From positions 52,468 through 116,467 of the forward strand of contig CAWEDI010000053.1 of assembly GCA_963807735.1 (NCBI GenBank): a DNA stretch of 64,000 nucleotides. The letters are read 5' to 3'. Below are positions 38,035 to 46,962 of the stretch, piece after piece. How positions within the stretch are numbered: the first letter of the stretch is position 1; every line of letters begins with the position of its first letter. This stretch comes from Roseiarcus sp963807735 (GTDB taxonomy: Bacteria > Pseudomonadota > Alphaproteobacteria > Rhizobiales > Beijerinckiaceae). The notes under the pieces are model-generated. The model did no database searches. It saw only the letters and a list, made by a program, of their open reading frames with translations, and was not told the DNA's origin. A program made the position numbers and the translations under genes.

Positions 38035-39270
38035 ATGCAAAACAAGAAATCAACGCCCAGTGCGTTGAATGGCCAAAGGGAGCGAAGCCTAATGAGCGAG
38101 CAGTTCCTGCAAACATCTCGCAGCGACGGCGGCTATGCCGCGCTGTACCGATATATCCGGCGCGCCGGTTGTCTTCTGTTGGGCGCGCTCGCGGCGTTCG
38201 GGGCGCTATCGGGCGCGGCCACGGCGCAGCAATTCATTCCCAACTATCTGGTGACCTCGACAGTGCCTCCGAATGGCGACCTCAACCCCTACGGGGTGTG
38301 GATCGTACCGCCGGGATTCAATTCGACGGGCGGAACCATCGTGCCCGGCGACATATTAGTCGCCAATTTCAACAACAAAAACAATCTGGCGGGGACTGGC
38401 ACGACGATTGACGTCGTCCACGCGGGCCAGATTGAGCCGCCGGGCCAAGCCAAACTGTTTTGGCAGGGGACGACGCCTGGCCTCAATAACGGGCTGGTCA
38501 CGCTTCAAGCCGGGTACGTTCTCGTCTCAAGCCTGCCAACGACCGACGGCACCTACGCGACCCACGGTCCCGGCTCAATTCTCATTCTCAACAATGCCGG
38601 AAACGCGGTCGTCAACACAATTTCCGGCGGCACGGACGGGATCAATGGGCCGTGGGACTTGGCGGTGGTCGATCAGGGCTCGGTCGCTTACCTGTTCATT
38701 TCCAATATCGGGATTAAGACCAACGGGTTTGTCACGCGGTTGAAACTTTCGGTCACCCCGACCAGCGTAACCGTGACCGGCGGTTCGATCATCGCAGTGG
38801 GTTATACTGTCATTCCCAGCGTTTTCGCCGGGCCAAACGGACTCGTCTACGATGCGCAATCGGGCATACTCTATGTCGCCTCTGCGGGAGACAACGCTAT
38901 CTACGCCGTCGAGAACGCCCTTACGGCAACGACCAGGGTGAACAAAGGCACGCTGGTTTTCCAGAGCACAACCGCACTGCACGGACCGCTCGGCATGGTG
39001 CAAGCGCCAGACGGCAATCTGGTCGTCGCACAGGGCGACATGGTCAACATCAACGCTGCCTCTCCCAGCGAATATGTCGAGTTCACCAAGGCCGGAAGCT
39101 TCGTCAGCCAATTCAACATCGATCCCGCCGTCGGCGCTGCGTTCGGCATTGCAACGGGGTGGACGACCACCTTCCCGCAATCGCCGCGGCTGGCCGTCGT
39201 CAATGACAACACCGCTACGCTCAGCATATTTACCGGCACGCCCCCGAGCGCCGGCATCGTCAACAGGTAG
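38035..39270 (+). CDS. Secreted NHL/beta-propeller-like protein
   Basis: 411 residues from ATG 38035 with an AGGGGGAG site. Signal region extends to about residue 65, with a hydrophobic core LLLGALAAFGALSG and cleavage after ATAQ; the N-terminal extension before it is long, so ATG 38092 (MSEQFLQ) may be the true start. The mature part is Gly/Asn/Thr-rich and strand-repetitive (DLNPYGVWIVPPGF, GPWDLAVVDQG, GPNGLVYDAQSGILYVASAGDNAIYAV, GPLGMVQAPDGNLVVAQGD), typical of NHL or SMP-30-like propellers. Probably periplasmic; substrate unknown. Confidence 0.75.
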   Translation: MQNKKSTPSALNGQRERSLMSEQFLQTSRSDGGYAALYRYIRRAGCLLLGALAAFGALSGAATAQQFIPNYLVTSTVPPNGDLNPYGVWIVPPGFNSTGGTIVPGDILVANFNNKNNLAGTGTTIDVVHAGQIEPPGQAKLFWQGTTPGLNNGLVTLQAGYVLVSSLPTTDGTYATHGPGSILILNNAGNAVVNTISGGTDGINGPWDLAVVDQGSVAYLFISNIGIKTNGFVTRLKLSVTPTSVTVTGGSIIAVGYTVIPSVFAGPNGLVYDAQSGILYVASAGDNAIYAVENALTATTRVNKGTLVFQSTTALHGPLGMVQAPDGNLVVAQGDMVNINAASPSEYVEFTKAGSFVSQFNIDPAVGAAFGIATGWTTTFPQSPRLAVVNDNTATLSIFTGTPPSAGIVNR

Positions 39271-39312
39271 GTTGGGCGGCCCTCGCCCTAGCGGAAGGGC
39301 CGAGGGTCTCGC

Positions 39313-39337
39313 CGCTTGGCCGACGGTCGGCCAAGCG
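39313..39337. repeat. Palindrome 1 after propeller gene
   Basis: 11-bp perfect inverted repeat (CGCTTGGCCGA / TCGGCCAAGCG) with a 3-base loop; no T-run. May end transcription of the preceding gene. Confidence 0.5.
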
Positions 39338-39364
39338 CGGCGCCCCCTCATCCGGCCTTAGGCC

Positions 39365-39392
39365 GCCTTCTCCCCGCACGCGGGGAGAAGGC
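39365..39392. repeat. Palindrome 2, interspersed-repeat type
   Basis: 12-bp perfect stem (GCCTTCTCCCCG / CGGGGAGAAGGC) with loop CACG, preceded by CCCTCATCCGGCC. This matches the look of a repeat widespread in Hyphomicrobiales genomes. It lies between two convergent genes, so it may serve both as a terminator. Confidence 0.55.
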
Positions 39393-39505
39393 CCTGTTCT
39401 GCAAGACAAGATCAACGGCCTGCTCAGCCCCGCCGGGCATTGCGGCTTGCGCAAGGGAAGAGCGCGCGACGCCCTGGTTCATTCTCCGCCCCATCGACGG
39501 ACGCA

Positions 39506-39977
39506 CTATATCTCCCGCACGGCGGCGAGAACCTCGTCCGCGTGGCCCGGGACTTTGACCTTGCGCCAGACCCGCGCCACCCGGCCGTCGGGACCAATAA
39601 GGAACGTCGTGCGCTCGACGCCCATGTATTTGCGGCCGTACATGCTCTTCTCGACCCAGACGCCGTAGGCGGTTGCGACCTCTTTGCCCTCGTCGGCGGC
39701 GAGGTCGAGGGTCAGCTCGTGCTTGGCCTTGAACTTCGCATGGCTCTTCACCGAGTTCGGGCGACACGCCGAGAACCGCCGCGCCCGCCTCAGCGAACTT
39801 CTTTCGCAAACCGTTGAACGCGATCGCCTCCGCCGTACAGCCGGACGTGTCGTCCTTCGGATAGAAGTAAAGCACCAGCTTTCTTCCGTGGAAGTCCTTC
39901 AGCTTAATTCGGCGATCGGCCTCGGTGCTCAATTCGAATTCAGGCGCGGGGTCGCCGGCTTCACAAGATGCGCCCAT
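39506..39977 (-). pseudogene. bcp: Bcp-type peroxiredoxin, one frameshift
   Basis: Thiol peroxidase that reduces hydroperoxides. ATG 39977 opens with GDPAPEFEL and carries the peroxidatic Cys47 in YPKDDTSGCTAEAIAF; the usual resolving Cys five residues later is absent, so 1-Cys type. After VLGVSP the frame is lost near 39754-39758; the correct continuation SVKSHAKFKAKHELTLDLAA ... GVERTTFLIGPDG ... HADEVLAAVREI is one frame away and stops at 39506. One extra A explains it. Repaired length ~156, normal. Sequencing indel or recent mutation; otherwise highly conserved. Confidence 0.85.
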
Positions 39978-40145
39978 AAATGCCCTCGTTTGATCCTATT
40001 TGCAGCGCAGATCGCCGGTTGCCGCCGGCGTCGAGAGATTGACGCACACGGCGCTTGCGTTCAAGACCGACGGGCGGCGAGGGAGATCGCCCTCGAATCA
40101 ACGGCGCGGCGCCAGGCGCGACACCTCTATGGAGATCGCATCGCG

Positions 40146-43100
40146 TTGATTGCGGATTCCGATTATCCGTCGCCTGACGAGGGTTCGCAGGAGCCTTTCG
40201 ACGAGCCTTACGCGCCAGCCTCGCGGCTGCGCCGGCCGCGCCGGCGTCGCTCGCGCGGATGGCTGAGATTCGGGCTCGGTGCGGCGGCGGTCGTTGTCAC
40301 GCTCGCGCTGGTCGTGGCCGGGGCCGGCTTCGCCTATCTCGGTCGGGGGCCGATCAGCCTGGAGTCGCTGCAACCGGCGATCGCCGACAGCCTGCAGAGC
40401 CGGCTGAGGCCGGGCTACCGGGTCGCGCTCGGACCGACCTCGATCGCGCGCGGTCCGCATGGCGTCGGCATCGGATTTACTGGCCTTTCGATTCGCGATC
40501 CGCAGGGCCGCGTTGTGGTCGACGCGCCGGGCGGCCGCATCGGCCTCGACGCGTTCGCGCTGCTCGGCCTCAGCATCAAGGTCCGCCGGCTCGAACTCGA
40601 CGGCCTCCAGCTCGCGCTGCGCGTCGGGCCCGATGGCGCGCTTTCGCTGGCGGCCGGGACGGGCGAGTCGACGCCGATTCCTCTGGGACCGCCGAGCGGC
40701 GGCGCGGTCGCGGCCAACATCGGCGCGATCGTCGCAGGCCTCGCGGAGACCATGGCCGGCGCCGATCAGCCGCTCGATCATGTCGCCATCATCGACGGCC
40801 GGCTTGCGGTGCAGACCCCGGCGCGCCCGACGGCGACGGTCTACGAGGATCTCCGCCTCACCTTCGACCGCTCCGGCGGCGCCGCGACCGCGGCGCTGTC
40901 GGCGAAAGGCCCCTCGGGGCCCTGGAGCCTCGAAGCGCGCGCCGAGGCCGGCGCCACGCCGCGGCTCGGCGTCCGCGCGCGCGACCTCGCGGTCGACGAT
41001 TTCTTCCGGCTTAGCCCGCATCCGCCGCAGTTCAGTTTCGATTCGGCGATCTCGTTCCATTTCGACGCCGAGGCGTCGCTGAGCGGCGCGCTCACCGCGC
41101 TCGACGGGGCGTTTTCGATCGGCGCGGGCCGCTTCGACTTGCACGATCCCGACGTCGCGCCGCTCGCTATCGACGAGGCGACCGGCAAAGTGTCGCTCGA
41201 CGCCGAGCAGCGCTACCGCCTGGAGAAGTTCGAGGTCCTGGCCGACGCCACGCATGTCCGCTTCGGCGGGCTGTTGACGCCGCCAGGACAGGCGGGCGCG
41301 ATCTGGCGCCTGCAATTGCACAGCGGCGACATCGCGTTCGCGGGCGGCCGTCCCGGCAACCCCGCCGCCAAGCTCGACAACGTCGATCTCGACGGCCATT
41401 TCGATCCGGCGACCGCGACGTTCGCGCTCGACAAGTTCGCGCTGCGCGGCCCTCACCTCAGCGGCGATTTCGGCGCGCAATTCCATATCGGCGACGCCGG
41501 CCCCGAGATCAAACTCGATCTGACCGGCGGCGGCGCGCTGCTGGAGGCGCTGGCGTTGTGGCCGACCTTCATCAATCCCGACGCGCGCAAGTGGTGCGTC
41601 GAGAACATCAGGGGCGGCGAGCTTGCGTCCGGCGAGCTGAAGGTCGATTGGGACGCCGCCGCGGTCGCCGCCGTGTTCGCCAAACAAGCGCCGCCGGCGG
41701 AATCAGTCGACGGCCGCTTTACGCTGCGCGATGCGGCGGTCGATCTGCTGCCGGGCCTGCCGACAACGACCGGCCTCGACGCCTCGGGCGTCATCACTGG
41801 CCGCCATTTCGAGGTGGGCGCCGAACATGGCGTCATGGAGCTCGGCGAGGGCCGCCGCCTCAACGGCGCCGATCTCAGCTTCGCCGTCCCCGACACCGCA
41901 CCGGCGCCGCGCATGGCCGCCACCGGCGGCGCGCGGATCACCGGCGGCGCCGACTCGCTCGCCGATCTGCTGTCGCGTGACGCGCTGAAGAAATACGTCG
42001 GCGTGGCGCTCGATCCCGCCGCGATCAAGGGCCAGTTCCAGGGCGATCTGAAGCTCGATCTGACGCTCGGCAAAGGCGTCCAGCCGGAGGAGCAGAAATT
42101 CCGCGCCACCGGCACGCTGAGCGGGCTGGCGATCGACAAGTTTCTCGGCAACGCCAAGCTCGAACAGGGTGCGCTCGATTTCCAGTCCGACCGCTCGCAA
42201 CTCAAGATGACCGGGACGGGCCAGGTATTCGGCGCCCCGGCCAAGCTCGAAGTCGCCAAGGCGGCGCAGGATGTGGGTGCGCTGACGCTGACGAGCACGC
42301 TCGACGAAGCGGCGCGCGCCAAATTCGGCTTCAGCTCCGGTCCGCGCGTCAAAGGGCCGATCACGCTGAAGCTGAAAGCGCCGCTCGACAAATCGGGCGC
42401 GGAGGTCGAGGTCGATCTCGCCAAGGCCTCGCTCAATTCGCTAGGCGGCCCGCCTTGGAAGTCGGCGGGGCGCCCGGGAAAGCCACTTTCCAACTCAAGG
42501 CGGCGGCGGACGGCGTGCAAGTCAACAATCTCGCCATCGACGCCGGCTCGCTCGCGGGGCGCGGTTCGGCGCTGTTCGCGGCGGACGGGGCGTTGAAATC
42601 GCTGAAACTTGCGCCGTTCCGGATGAGCGCCTCCGACGATCTCAAGCTCGATCTCGACGGCGGCGCTACGACCAAGATCACGATCCGCGGCGCCTCGCTC
42701 GATGCACGCAGCCTCGTCAAGAGCGTGACCGGCGGCGAGGGCGAGCGCGACGCGCGCGACCTCGATCTCGACGTCAAGGTGGGCGCGGCGGTCGGCTATA
42801 ACAAAGAGCAGATTTCCGGATTCGAGCTGATCGGCGCCCGACGCGGGGGCGCCTTCACGACGCTCGAAGCCAAGGGCAGGCTCGGGCAGGGCGGCTTCAC
42901 CGCGCGCGGCGGCGAGGCGGGCCTGATGACCATTAAGTCGGAGGACGCAGGCGCGCTCGCCCGCTTTCTCGACGTCTACGCCAAGCTGGAGGGCGGCGCG
43001 ATCGATCTGTCGCTGCGCGCGTCGGGCGAGAGCGTGAAGGGCACAGCGACAATCAAGCGCTTCGGCATCCGCGACGAACCGTCGTTGCGCCGGCTCGAAG

Positions 43101-43585
43101 CGGCCGCGCCGCCGTCGCAGAATACGTCGCGCGGCTCCAATCCGCTGTTCGGCGCCGATCCCTCGTCGGCGGCGCGCTTTGACAAGCTGTCCGCCAGTTT
43201 CAGCCGGTCCGGCGGCAAGCTCGAAGTGCGTGACGGCGTGGTCGCGGCGTCGTCGTTCGCGCTGACGACTCAGGGGTTCATCGATTTCGGCAGGGACAAG
43301 GTCGATCTCAACGGCGTCTATGTGCCGTTGCAGCAGTTCAACAGCGCGCTCAATGGCATCCCGTTGCTCGGGACGCTGCTGAGCGGCGGCCAGAACGAAG
43401 GCGTGTTCGCCATCAACTACCGGGTGACCGGGCCGGCGAGCGATCCGACGCTCAATGTCAATCCGCTGTCCGGCATGACGCCGGGTTTCCTGCGCAAGAT
43501 GTTCGGAGCGATCGACGGAACGACGCCGTCCCCATCGGCCGATTCGCCCGCCAACGCCTACGCGCCGACGCTGCCGAACCGTTGA
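40146..43585 (+). pseudogene. YhdP/AsmA-like large envelope protein, one frameshift
   Basis: Very long AsmA-family protein (repaired ~1145 residues), of the DUF3971/YhdP-like group implicated in bridging lipid transport between inner and outer membranes. A basic Arg-rich N-terminus precedes one membrane anchor (LGAAAVVVTLALVVAGAGFAYLG), then a repetitive beta-rich periplasmic region; the AsmA-like C-terminal portion (FGIRDEPSLRRLEAAAPPSQ, INYRVTGPASDPTLNVNPLS) lies in another frame. The frame changes near 42475-42483 at GRPGK, where PGKP becomes PGKATFQLK one base away; a missing G explains it. TTG 40146 is my start; upstream in-frame starts exist but would run into the divergent bcp control region. 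Confidence 0.78.
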
Positions 43586-43656
43586 CGGGCGGCCTGCGCG
43601 GTCCCAACTAGGGCGGGAGGCCCCGCCGCGCCTTCGTGCGGAGCATGGAGGAGAGA

Positions 43657-45108
43657 ATGTCGCTCGAACTCAAAGACCGCAGTCTTCTGGAGACCCGCGC
43701 CTTCGTCGCCGGCGAATGGAGCAGCGGCGCCTCGCGCTTCGCCGTGCGCAATCCGGCTAACGGGGCCGTGGTGGCGGAGGTCGCCGACGTCGGCGTCGAG
43801 GGCGCGCGCGCAGCGATCGACGCTGCGGAGAGCGCGCGTGGCGCCTGGGCGGCGCGGACCGCCAAGGAGCGCGGCGCGGTCCTGAAGAAATGGGCGACGC
43901 TGATGCAGGACAACGCCGACGATCTCGGCCGCATCCTCACCGCCGAGCAGGGCAAGCCGCTCGCCGAGGCGAAAGGCGAGATCGGCTATGGCGCCAGCTT
44001 TCTCGACTGGTTCGCCGAGGAGGGCCGGCGCCTCTACGGCGACATCGTTCCGGGCCACCAGCCGGACAAACGCATCCTGGTGTTGAAGCAGCCGATCGGC
44101 GTCGCCGCCTCGATCACGCCGTGGAACTTCCCTAACGCCATGATCGCCCGCAAGGTCGCCCCGGCGCTCGCCGCCGGCTGCTCATTCGTCGCGCGCCCCT
44201 CGGAGCTGACGCCGCTGTCGGCGCTGGCGATGGCCGTGCTCGCCGAGCGCGCCGGCGTGCCGAAGGGCGTGCTGAGCGTCGTGACGACCACCGAGCCGGC
44301 CGCGATCGGCCAGGAGTTCTGCGTCAACCCGAAAGTGCGCAAACTATCGTTCACCGGCTCGACGCGGGTCGGCGCGATCCTGATGCGGCAGGCGGCGGAG
44401 GGCATCAAGAAGCTGAGCCTGGAGCTAGGCGGCAACGCGCCGTTCATCGTGTTCGACGACGCCGACCTCGACGCGGCGGTCGAGGGCGCGATCATCGCCA
44501 AGTACCGCAACGCCGGCCAGACCTGCGTCTGCGCCAATCGCATCTATGTCCAGCGCGGCGTGCATGACGCCTTCGCCAAAAAACTCGCGGCGGCCGTCGA
44601 GAAGCTGAAGGTCGGTGACGGCATGGGCGAGGGCGTGCAGATCGGCCCGCTCATCAACCCCGCCGCAGTGAAGAAGGTCGAGGCGCATGTCGAGGACGCG
44701 CTGGCGCATGGGTCGAAACTCGAAACCGGCGGCAAGCGTCATCCCGCCGGCGATCTTTTCTATACGCCGACGGTGATCTCCGGCGCCACGGCCAAGATGA
44801 AGGTGGCGCGCGAGGAGACATTCGGACCGCTGGCGCCGATCTTCGCCTTCGACACGGTCGACGAGGCGATCGCCGCCGCCAACGACACCGACGCGGGGCT
44901 CGCCTCCTACTTCTACGCGCGCGATCTCTCGCGGGTGTGGAAAGTGGCGGAGGCGCTGGAATACGGCATGGTCGGCGTCAACACCGGCCTGATCTCGACG
45001 GCCGAGGCGCCGTTCGGCGGCGTGAAGACCTCGGGTTTCGGGCGCGAAGGCTCGAAATACGGGATCGAGGATTATCTGTCGATCAAGTACGTCTGCCTGT
45101 CGGTGTGA
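43657..45108 (+). CDS. gabD: NAD(P)-dependent succinate-semialdehyde dehydrogenase
   Basis: Oxidises succinate semialdehyde to succinate; 483 residues from ATG 43657 (GGAGGAGAG site). Aldehyde-dehydrogenase fold with ITPWNFPNAMIARKV, catalytic Glu in LSLELGGNAPFIV and catalytic Cys in NAGQTCVCANRIYVQ, plus GLASYFYARDL and GVNTGLIS, which favour the GabD subgroup. One oddity: the cofactor Lys of the usual KPxE/KPxS motif is Arg180 (VARPSELTPL). Confidence 0.88.
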   Translation: MSLELKDRSLLETRAFVAGEWSSGASRFAVRNPANGAVVAEVADVGVEGARAAIDAAESARGAWAARTAKERGAVLKKWATLMQDNADDLGRILTAEQGKPLAEAKGEIGYGASFLDWFAEEGRRLYGDIVPGHQPDKRILVLKQPIGVAASITPWNFPNAMIARKVAPALAAGCSFVARPSELTPLSALAMAVLAERAGVPKGVLSVVTTTEPAAIGQEFCVNPKVRKLSFTGSTRVGAILMRQAAEGIKKLSLELGGNAPFIVFDDADLDAAVEGAIIAKYRNAGQTCVCANRIYVQRGVHDAFAKKLAAAVEKLKVGDGMGEGVQIGPLINPAAVKKVEAHVEDALAHGSKLETGGKRHPAGDLFYTPTVISGATAKMKVAREETFGPLAPIFAFDTVDEAIAAANDTDAGLASYFYARDLSRVWKVAEALEYGMVGVNTGLISTAEAPFGGVKTSGFGREGSKYGIEDYLSIKYVCLSV

Positions 45109-45200
45109 GTCCGATTGGGTTTGTTCGACGCTGGCCGCGATCTCAAGATTGCGCCTACCGCCGGCGCATAGCGACCATTTTGCAACTTGGGCTATCCGTC

Positions 45201-45269
45201 GGAGCGTCGGCCTCTAGGCCGACGGAGCCTATCCGTCGGCGATGCCGTCGGCCTGGAGGCCGACGCTCC
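45201..45269. repeat. Nested palindrome pair
   Basis: Two 25-base arms (45201-45225 and 45245-45269) are inverted repeats matching at 24 of 25 positions; each arm is itself palindromic around GTCGGCC...GGCCGAC. A short direct repeat CTATCCGTCGG occurs at 45192 and 45229. REP/BIME-like element between convergent genes; may also act as a bidirectional terminator. Confidence 0.6.
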
Positions 45270-45277
45270 GCGTTGCC

Positions 45278-46213
45278 TTACGGCGTCAGCATTTGACGCA
45301 TCCCCTGCGTCGCCGATAGATCGGCGGCGGTCTTGCCTTCCTTATCGCGCAAGGCCCTGTCCGCGCCGGCCTCCAGCAGAACCCGCGCCGTCTCGAAGCG
45401 GTTGAGGCCGGCGGCGGTCATCAGCGCGCTGCGGCCGCGATCGTCGACGAGATCGAGCTTGGCGCCGCGCGCGATCAACAGCTTGACGGTCTCGGCGGCG
45501 CGTTCAGGCCGAGTCAAATCAGGAAATCCCGCCGCCCACATCAGCGCCGTCAACTCGCCGCCGTAGCGCGCGTTGGGGTCGACGCCCGCGTCGAGCAGCG
45601 AGGCGACGAGACGCGAAGCGCCGCGCGCGGCGGCGTAGCAGATCACCGACTTGCCGTAGCGGTCGAGCGTGTCGGGCTTGGCGCCGCGCTTCATCAGCAG
45701 CGCGGCGGTGTCCTCGTCGCCAGCGAACGCCGCTTCGCTCAGCGCCGTCTCGCCCTGCGTGCTGACGGCGTCGACACGGGCGCCGGCTTCGAGCAATTCG
45801 CGGATGATCTCGGCGCGACCGGCGTGGATCGCCAACATCAGCGGCGTCGCGCCGCGCGCGTCGGGTTCGTCGAGCTGACGTCGCGCCTCGGGCGAGGCGT
45901 CGGCGAGCAGGATGTCGACCACCGCCTTGCGGCCGGAGCGCGCGGCGACGGCGAGCGGCGTTGCGCCTTCGCGATTGCGGGCGAGCGGCGAGGCGCCCGC
46001 CTTGAACAATCGATCGAGCGAACTGACGCAGCCGTTGCGCGCAACCTCGAACAACAGGTTGTTGATCTGCAACGAGTCCGGCGCGGTCGCGAACACCCGC
46101 TCGACCTCGCCGCGAAACTCCGCGCAGACCCGCTCGCTCGGCTCCGCCGCGGCGGCGCCATGCGAAAATCCCGCGGCGAGCGCGGCCGCGATCGCCAGAC
46201 GCCGCGGGCTCAC
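45278..46213 (-). CDS. Secreted ankyrin-repeat protein
   Basis: 311 residues. Sec signal peptide (LAIAAALAAGFSHGAAAA), then a short helical segment with two Cys and about six ankyrin repeats (GATPLAVAARSGRKAVVDILL, GATPLMLAIHAGRAEIIREL, GETALSEAAFAGDEDTAALL, ELTALMWAAG, GRSALMTAAGLNRFETARVL). Periplasmic protein-interaction scaffold. Its ATG overlaps the stop of the cytochrome c gene, so the two are coupled; a partner role with the cytochrome or the PQQ dehydrogenase is possible. Confidence 0.88.
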   Translation of the reverse strand: MSPRRLAIAAALAAGFSHGAAAAEPSERVCAEFRGEVERVFATAPDSLQINNLLFEVARNGCVSSLDRLFKAGASPLARNREGATPLAVAARSGRKAVVDILLADASPEARRQLDEPDARGATPLMLAIHAGRAEIIRELLEAGARVDAVSTQGETALSEAAFAGDEDTAALLMKRGAKPDTLDRYGKSVICYAAARGASRLVASLLDAGVDPNARYGGELTALMWAAGFPDLTRPERAAETVKLLIARGAKLDLVDDRGRSALMTAAGLNRFETARVLLEAGADRALRDKEGKTAADLSATQGMRQMLTP

Positions 46214-46779
46214 ATCCCCGCCAGCACGTGCGCCATTTCGGCGACGTCCTGCGGCGAATAGGTCTTCAGGAGATCCGTCATCCAGGAATTGTTGGCGCGC
46301 TCGCCCGAGCGGAAATCGAGCATCGTCTTTTCGAGATAGGCTGCGGATTGTCCGGCGAGACGAGGTTGGGTCCCGGCGCCCTTGTAGCCGGCCTGATGGC
46401 AGCCGACGCAGCCGGCGGAATTGGCCATCGAGTCAAAATGCGTCTGCTCGGCCTTCGGCGCGCGCGGCTGCGGCAGGGTCGGCCAGGGCTTGGCGGCGAA
46501 ATAGGCGGCGAGCGCCAGCATGTCGTCGCGGCTGAGATCCTTGACCACCTCGGCCATCTGCTCGTTCTTGCGCGCGCCCTTTTTCATGTCGCGCAGCTCG
46601 ATATAGATGTAGCCCTCGTTCTGGCCCCAGATCGCCGGCATCGCCTTGTCGGTCGGGACGCCGTTGTCGCCGTGACAGGCTGAGCAGACCGTCGCCTTTT
46701 CGGCGATGTCGTCGGCCGCCGCTACGTTCGGCGCTAGGACCATCGTCATGGCGAGGAGCGCAGCGACGAAGCCATCCAT
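46210..46779 (-). CDS. Diheme cytochrome c (c4-like)
   Basis: 189 residues from ATG 46779, the start that gives a signal peptide (FVAALLAMTMVLAPNVAAA); the longer frame reads through repeat DNA. Two CxxCH heme sites, VCSACHGDNG and CVGCHQAGYKG, and the methionines expected for axial ligation (key MPAIWGQ and WMTDLLKTY). Two-domain c4 architecture; periplasmic electron carrier. It follows a PQQ alcohol dehydrogenase, so it is a plausible acceptor for that enzyme. Confidence 0.9.
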   Translation of the reverse strand: MDGFVAALLAMTMVLAPNVAAADDIAEKATVCSACHGDNGVPTDKAMPAIWGQNEGYIYIELRDMKKGARKNEQMAEVVKDLSRDDMLALAAYFAAKPWPTLPQPRAPKAEQTHFDSMANSAGCVGCHQAGYKGAGTQPRLAGQSAAYLEKTMLDFRSGERANNSWMTDLLKTYSPQDVAEMAHVLAGM

Positions 46780-46828
46780 CGCGCCGCCTGTCTGAGCTTT
46801 CTTGGCTGGCCGCCGATCTCCGAGAGAG

Positions 46829-46893
46829 GGATTGCTTCGCTGCGCTCGCAATGACGGTTTTACCGGATGGCTTCGCTTTGCTTGCAATGAAGG
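46829..46893. repeat. Interspersed repeat, two direct half-units
   Basis: GATTGCTTCGCTGCGCTCGC-AATGACGG (about 46829-46857) is followed by a diverged copy (about 46864-46893, ending GCTTGCAATGAAGG). Same family as the repeats at 50515 and 61314. Lies between the PQQ dehydrogenase and cytochrome c genes. Confidence 0.55.
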
Positions 46894-46962
46894 GTCCGCC
46901 GGGCTCGTTTACAAACAACGAGGCCGGCGCGGGCGCCGGCCTCGTCCGATCATGTCACAACA

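Noticed and set aside
37745..38116. Antisense 123-codon frame with a CPQSVSERDAV stretch recalling the Cys-rich protein at 31.4 kb
   Set aside because: Resemblance is confined to a few residues, with no signal peptide or ribosome site, and it overlaps the propeller gene start.
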